8,475 nt of DNA from an uncultured Clostridia bacterium (GTDB lineage: Bacteria; Bacillota; Clostridia; Christensenellales; Borkfalkiaceae), in the NCBI GenBank assembly GCA_934247855.1, contig CAKQKA010000070.1, positions 1 through 8,475 on the forward strand. The letters run 5' to 3'. The position numbers and the translations under genes were made by a program. This document shows positions 5,409 through 8,475 of this stretch, in pieces; the stretch's first letter is position 1, and each line of letters opens with the position of its first letter. The notes under the pieces are model-generated. The model saw only the letters and a program-made list of their open reading frames with translations. It was not told where the DNA came from and did no database searches.

Positions 5409-7289
5409 ATGAAAAAAGCGCATAAAAAGATAGTTTCGATATTACTTGCTACGGTGTCTGCCGCGTGCATGAGTGCGTGCTCTTGCAAGCCCGCGCAGAT
5501 AATCGACGATTATGTAAAGGTTAATCCGGGCGTTTTACCTGAAAAAAACGCAAACGAAGATTATTCTCCGCTTAAAAAATACGATACTACCATAACCGTA
5601 AAAGTTTTGGGAACGGATTTTACGGCTATAGGCGAAGTGCCTGCTACTTACAAAGGCAAGCCGAGCGGACCTGCCAACAATGCGTTCAACGACGCGGCTT
5701 TGCAGTTCCTTAACATAAAGATAGAATACGTTTCGACTATAAGCGGCGAACGTTATGCCGACAGGCTCAACACGCTTATGGCCGCGGGCGATCTGCCAGA
5801 CGTGTTCCGCGTTACCAATTCGACCACTTACGAAATTATGAAGACTTCGGGACTTATTGCCGATCTCGGTAACACGTTCTATTATCTTAACGACCAATTG
5901 CAGGGGATGTACAACGACAAGTTATACAAACCCGCGCTCGAAAGTTGTATGGAAGAAGGCAAACTTTACGCTTTTCCCAACGTGCAGAACCCGTATGAAC
6001 GTGCGCAGAAACTTTATATAAGAAAAGATTGGCTTGACGTTTGCGGTTTAGCCGTTCCGACCACTTACGAAGAACTCGTAAATGCGGCGCGCGCTTTCAA
6101 AAACAATGCCGCAAAACTTGCCGAACCAGAGGGGCTTGCCGCAAAAGATATAATTCCTATCGGCATGACAAAGGAAATAGCTGCGGTCGGTAACAATACG
6201 GCTGCGGGCTTTTTCAACCTTTTCGGCGCACAACCCGGCGCGTTTATGCAAAAGGACGGCGCGCTTATAGACTCCAACACTTCGGACGAAGCCAAACGCG
6301 CGCTCGAAGAACTTAGTAAACTATACTCCGAAGGGCTTATCGCCAAGGAATTTTACAATTACACCGACACAAAAGTGAGTAACGATATAATCGCGGGTAA
6401 GGTGGGCATCGTTTCGGGCATGCGCCATATGGCTTCGTATCCTTTACAGGAAAGCGTTTCCAACGAATCTACCGTAAGCGCGGAATGGGTGTCGATCGAA
6501 CTTCCTACGGTAGACGGCAAAGCCGCGCTCCCGGTGGCGGACAGAGTACTTATAGAGGACTATAACTGTGTTCGCCGCGGTTATGAGCACCCCGACGTTT
6601 TGGCAAAACTTTCCAACCTGTTCTACGATATGTTCTATAACGACCAGGCATACGAAACTTACGGTAGTTTATGCGAACCGTCGGGCGGGTTCTTCTACAG
6701 TTGGGTGCCCGCAAAACTCTGGTACACTCCGTATACCACCGAATCGTACAAGCGCGTGCAAACCGTGTTCGACGAACTCTACGAGGCGGGTTTCAGAATT
6801 TCAGACGCAAAACTTGCCGAAATGGAGGATAAGAATTTCGACCGCAAAGCGTATTACGAAGAAATTTTGCAGGGCGAATACGGCGAAATATTCAAAAAAC
6901 TCCGCGTTCGCGAGCGCGATAACGGTTTCAGATACGGATATCCGTATATGCAGGCGTTAAAGGCGGGCAAAACGTCGGCGGAAATGTCCGTACTCGAAAA
7001 GAAAGGCTACGGCATATACGAGCAGGCAATTTCGGCAACGGGCGGCGACGGTTACGTTACCGAACTTGCGGAGGGCAAGAAACAGGCAAAATATAACGAA
7101 TTTTACGGCGTTCAGACGCCCGCGCAACAAAATTACGGCGAGTATCTCGATTCGTCTATGAAAAAATTCTATTTGCAGGTAATAACAGGCGGCGCGTCGA
7201 TTTCGGGCTGGAACGATTTTGTAGCCGACTATAACAAAAACGGCGGCGAAGCCGTATTAAAACAAGTAAATCAGTGGTATAAAGCATGA
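5409..7289 (+). CDS. Extracellular solute-binding lipoprotein of a carbohydrate ABC transporter (LipO/LplA type)
   Basis: The protein has 626 residues from ATG 5409, with AAGG (5399-5402) as ribosome binding site. A basic N-terminus (MKKAHKK) and hydrophobic stretch lead to a lipobox. MSAC with C24 is the likeliest cleavage point, though C20 in VSAAC is an alternative. The mature part has the large type-2 periplasmic binding protein layout. An early strand reads ITVKVLGTDF. The segment ERYADRLNTLMAAGDLPDVFRV is typical of sugar-binding lipoproteins, and YIRKDWLDVCGLAVPTTYEELVNAARAFK is the usual second-lobe segment. Its length exceeds ordinary MalE-type proteins (about 400) and fits the LipO group that works with LplB and YtcP permeases. 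Its stop overlaps the start of the next gene by 4 bases, which supports translational coupling. The ligand is probably an oligosaccharide, perhaps released by the upstream GH114-like protein. Confidence 0.92.
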   Translation: MKKAHKKIVSILLATVSAACMSACSCKPAQIIDDYVKVNPGVLPEKNANEDYSPLKKYDTTITVKVLGTDFTAIGEVPATYKGKPSGPANNAFNDAALQFLNIKIEYVSTISGERYADRLNTLMAAGDLPDVFRVTNSTTYEIMKTSGLIADLGNTFYYLNDQLQGMYNDKLYKPALESCMEEGKLYAFPNVQNPYERAQKLYIRKDWLDVCGLAVPTTYEELVNAARAFKNNAAKLAEPEGLAAKDIIPIGMTKEIAAVGNNTAAGFFNLFGAQPGAFMQKDGALIDSNTSDEAKRALEELSKLYSEGLIAKEFYNYTDTKVSNDIIAGKVGIVSGMRHMASYPLQESVSNESTVSAEWVSIELPTVDGKAALPVADRVLIEDYNCVRRGYEHPDVLAKLSNLFYDMFYNDQAYETYGSLCEPSGGFFYSWVPAKLWYTPYTTESYKRVQTVFDELYEAGFRISDAKLAEMEDKNFDRKAYYEEILQGEYGEIFKKLRVRERDNGFRYGYPYMQALKAGKTSAEMSVLEKKGYGIYEQAISATGGDGYVTELAEGKKQAKYNEFYGVQTPAQQNYGEYLDSSMKKFYLQVITGGASISGWNDFVADYNKNGGEAVLKQVNQWYKA

Positions 7290-8215
7290 AAAACGTCAGA
7301 GTTCGTTTGAAAAGTCAGCTGTCTATGCATCTTATGATGCTGCCAGGTACGGTGCTTTTAATAATTTTCAGCCTGATCCCTATGACGGGTATATGGATGG
7401 CGTTTTCCAAGTACAGACCGATTTACGGCGAAGGGTATTTTTCTTCGCTGCTTAAAGCCGAGTTTGTAGGCACGGGCTTTTTCATACAGATATTCTCGCG
7501 CCCCGATTTTTCGAACGTAGTATGGAACACCATTTATATAAGTTTCGTTAAAATAGTGCTGCTCATCGTTTTCGGCGTAATCCTTGCGCTTATGCTGAAC
7601 GAAGTGGTAAACAGGCATTTCAAAAAAGCCGTTCAGACGATAGTGTTCATACCGTATTTTTTGTCCTGGACGATAATAGCCACCGTGCTTGTCGACCTTT
7701 TAAGTGCGGACGGACCTATCAACAAGTTATTGGGAGTGTTCGGCGCGGAACCCATAAGTTTTCTTGCGAGCAATACATGGTTTCGCCCCGTACTGTTCGT
7801 TTCGGAATGCTGGAAGAGTTTAGGCTATCAGGCGATATACTTTCTTGCTTCAATAACGGGCGTCGATCCCGGGCTTTACGAAGCCGCCAAGATAGACGGC
7901 GCGGGCAGGTGGAAGCAGTGTTTACACATAACGTTACCGTGCATAGCGCCGACCATAATCCTTATGAGCGTGCTTAATCTCGGCAATATTATGAGCGCGG
8001 GTTTTGATCAGATAGTGAGTTTGTATAACGAAATGGTGTATGAAACGGGCGACGTTATAGATACTATGGCTTACCGCGTCGGCATAGTCAGCCCGAGCAC
8101 TTTCCAGTATTCGTTGGGAACGGCTATAGGCGTATTCAAATCTGTTATAAGTTGTGCGTTTTTCGGCATAGGTTACTTCATTGCCGCAAAGAAATTCAAA
8201 TACAGGATATTCTGA
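7286..8215 (+). CDS. ABC transporter permease, LplB/MalF type
   Basis: The protein has 309 residues and starts at ATG 7286 in an ATGA overlap with the binding-protein stop, so translation is probably coupled; no strong ribosome binding site is seen. Six hydrophobic segments are visible: about residues 16-40, 82-104, 116-138, 168-190, 220-242 and 280-301. The cytoplasmic EAA loop EAAKIDGAGRWKQCLHITLP (199-218) is the contact site for the ATPase subunit and identifies a binding-protein-dependent sugar permease. The C-terminus KKFKYRIF is short and basic, as usual. It forms a heterodimer with the product of the next gene. No ATP-binding subunit is seen in this window. In Bacillota such systems often share a general MsmX-type ATPase encoded elsewhere. 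Confidence 0.95.
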   Translation: MKNVRVRLKSQLSMHLMMLPGTVLLIIFSLIPMTGIWMAFSKYRPIYGEGYFSSLLKAEFVGTGFFIQIFSRPDFSNVVWNTIYISFVKIVLLIVFGVILALMLNEVVNRHFKKAVQTIVFIPYFLSWTIIATVLVDLLSADGPINKLLGVFGAEPISFLASNTWFRPVLFVSECWKSLGYQAIYFLASITGVDPGLYEAAKIDGAGRWKQCLHITLPCIAPTIILMSVLNLGNIMSAGFDQIVSLYNEMVYETGDVIDTMAYRVGIVSPSTFQYSLGTAIGVFKSVISCAFFGIGYFIAAKKFKYRIF

Positions 8216-8216
8216 T

Positions 8217-8475
8217 ATGCAAAGCGTAACTACCATAAACAACAAAATAAACGAAGGGCGTGCGCGTAAGGTATACGTTATCATAAACGGCGTTTTACTT
8301 ACGATTATCGCGGTTTTGTGCGTGCTGCCGTTTATAAACCTGCTTGCAATCTCGCTGAGTGCCAAAAATCAGGTTATTGCGGGCAAAGTGTGGTTTATTC
8401 CTAAAGGTTTTACTTTGGACGCGTATAATTATCTGCTGCAAAAATCAGACTTTTTCCGCGCGTTCGGCGTATCGC
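8217..8475 (+). CDS. ABC transporter permease, YtcP/MalG type (partial, 3' end outside window)
   Basis: ATG 8217 follows the previous stop after one base, with AGGA at 8204-8207. The 86 visible residues have a charged cytoplasmic start, then a long hydrophobic segment (about residues 21-49, YVIINGVLLTIIAVLCVLPF). ISLSAKNQVIAGKVWFIPKGFTLDAYNYLL follows, which is the typical start of a MalG/YtcP-like carbohydrate permease. The EAA loop is not yet reached. It is the partner of the upstream permease and the last visible gene of the operon. Confidence 0.9.
   Translation, partial: MQSVTTINNKINEGRARKVYVIINGVLLTIIAVLCVLPFINLLAISLSAKNQVIAGKVWFIPKGFTLDAYNYLLQKSDFFRAFGVS

Noticed and set aside
1..8475. 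CRISPR array or insertion sequence
   Set aside because: No regularly spaced repeats, transposase motifs or terminal inverted repeats were found.

Overview
The window looks like chromosomal DNA of a Bacillota (Clostridia-like) bacterium. The evidence is the clostridial-type 5S rRNA end, a tRNA-Asn gene with an encoded CCA end, purine-rich Shine-Dalgarno sites, two lipoproteins with Gram-positive-style lipoboxes, and a sugar ABC transporter of the LipO/LplB/YtcP (MalF/MalG-like) type. No species can be named from the sequence alone.

Left part (1-1467): the 3' end of a ribosomal RNA operon (5S rRNA, then tRNA-Asn) is closed by a terminator hairpin. After it lies a stretch of gene debris. The first piece is the C-terminal third of an AAA/DUF4143-type ATP-binding protein. 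The second is a short internal piece of an SF2 helicase C-terminal domain. Between the two pieces is a second terminator-like hairpin whose 5' arm is nearly identical to that of the first. A third terminator-like hairpin with a T-tract closes the stretch. Nothing here looks like a complete protein gene.

Right part (1468-8475): this is a coherent carbohydrate-uptake locus. A minus-strand gene encodes a PocR-domain AraC-family regulator. Its near-consensus promoter places the predicted transcript start on the ATG itself, so the mRNA may be leaderless. Facing away from it on the plus strand is a tightly packed operon: Gfo/Idh/MocA oxidoreductase, GH114-like secreted lipoprotein with a C-terminal discoidin-like domain, large extracellular solute-binding lipoprotein, LplB-type permease, and the start of a YtcP-type permease that runs off the window. 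The 160-bp divergent spacer holds a sigma-70-type promoter for the operon, preceded by two 9-bp direct repeats spaced 20 bp apart. That geometry fits AraC-family half-sites just upstream of the -35 box.

Working model (inference): a glycan fragment or its breakdown product is sensed by the PocR/AraC protein, which activates the operon. The GH114-like lipoprotein binds or cleaves an extracellular polysaccharide, perhaps galactosamine-containing. The solute-binding protein and two permeases import the product, powered by an ATPase not seen here. The oxidoreductase then modifies the sugar in the cytoplasm. The most novel aspect is the coupling of a GH114-type hydrolase to a dedicated importer and PocR regulator.
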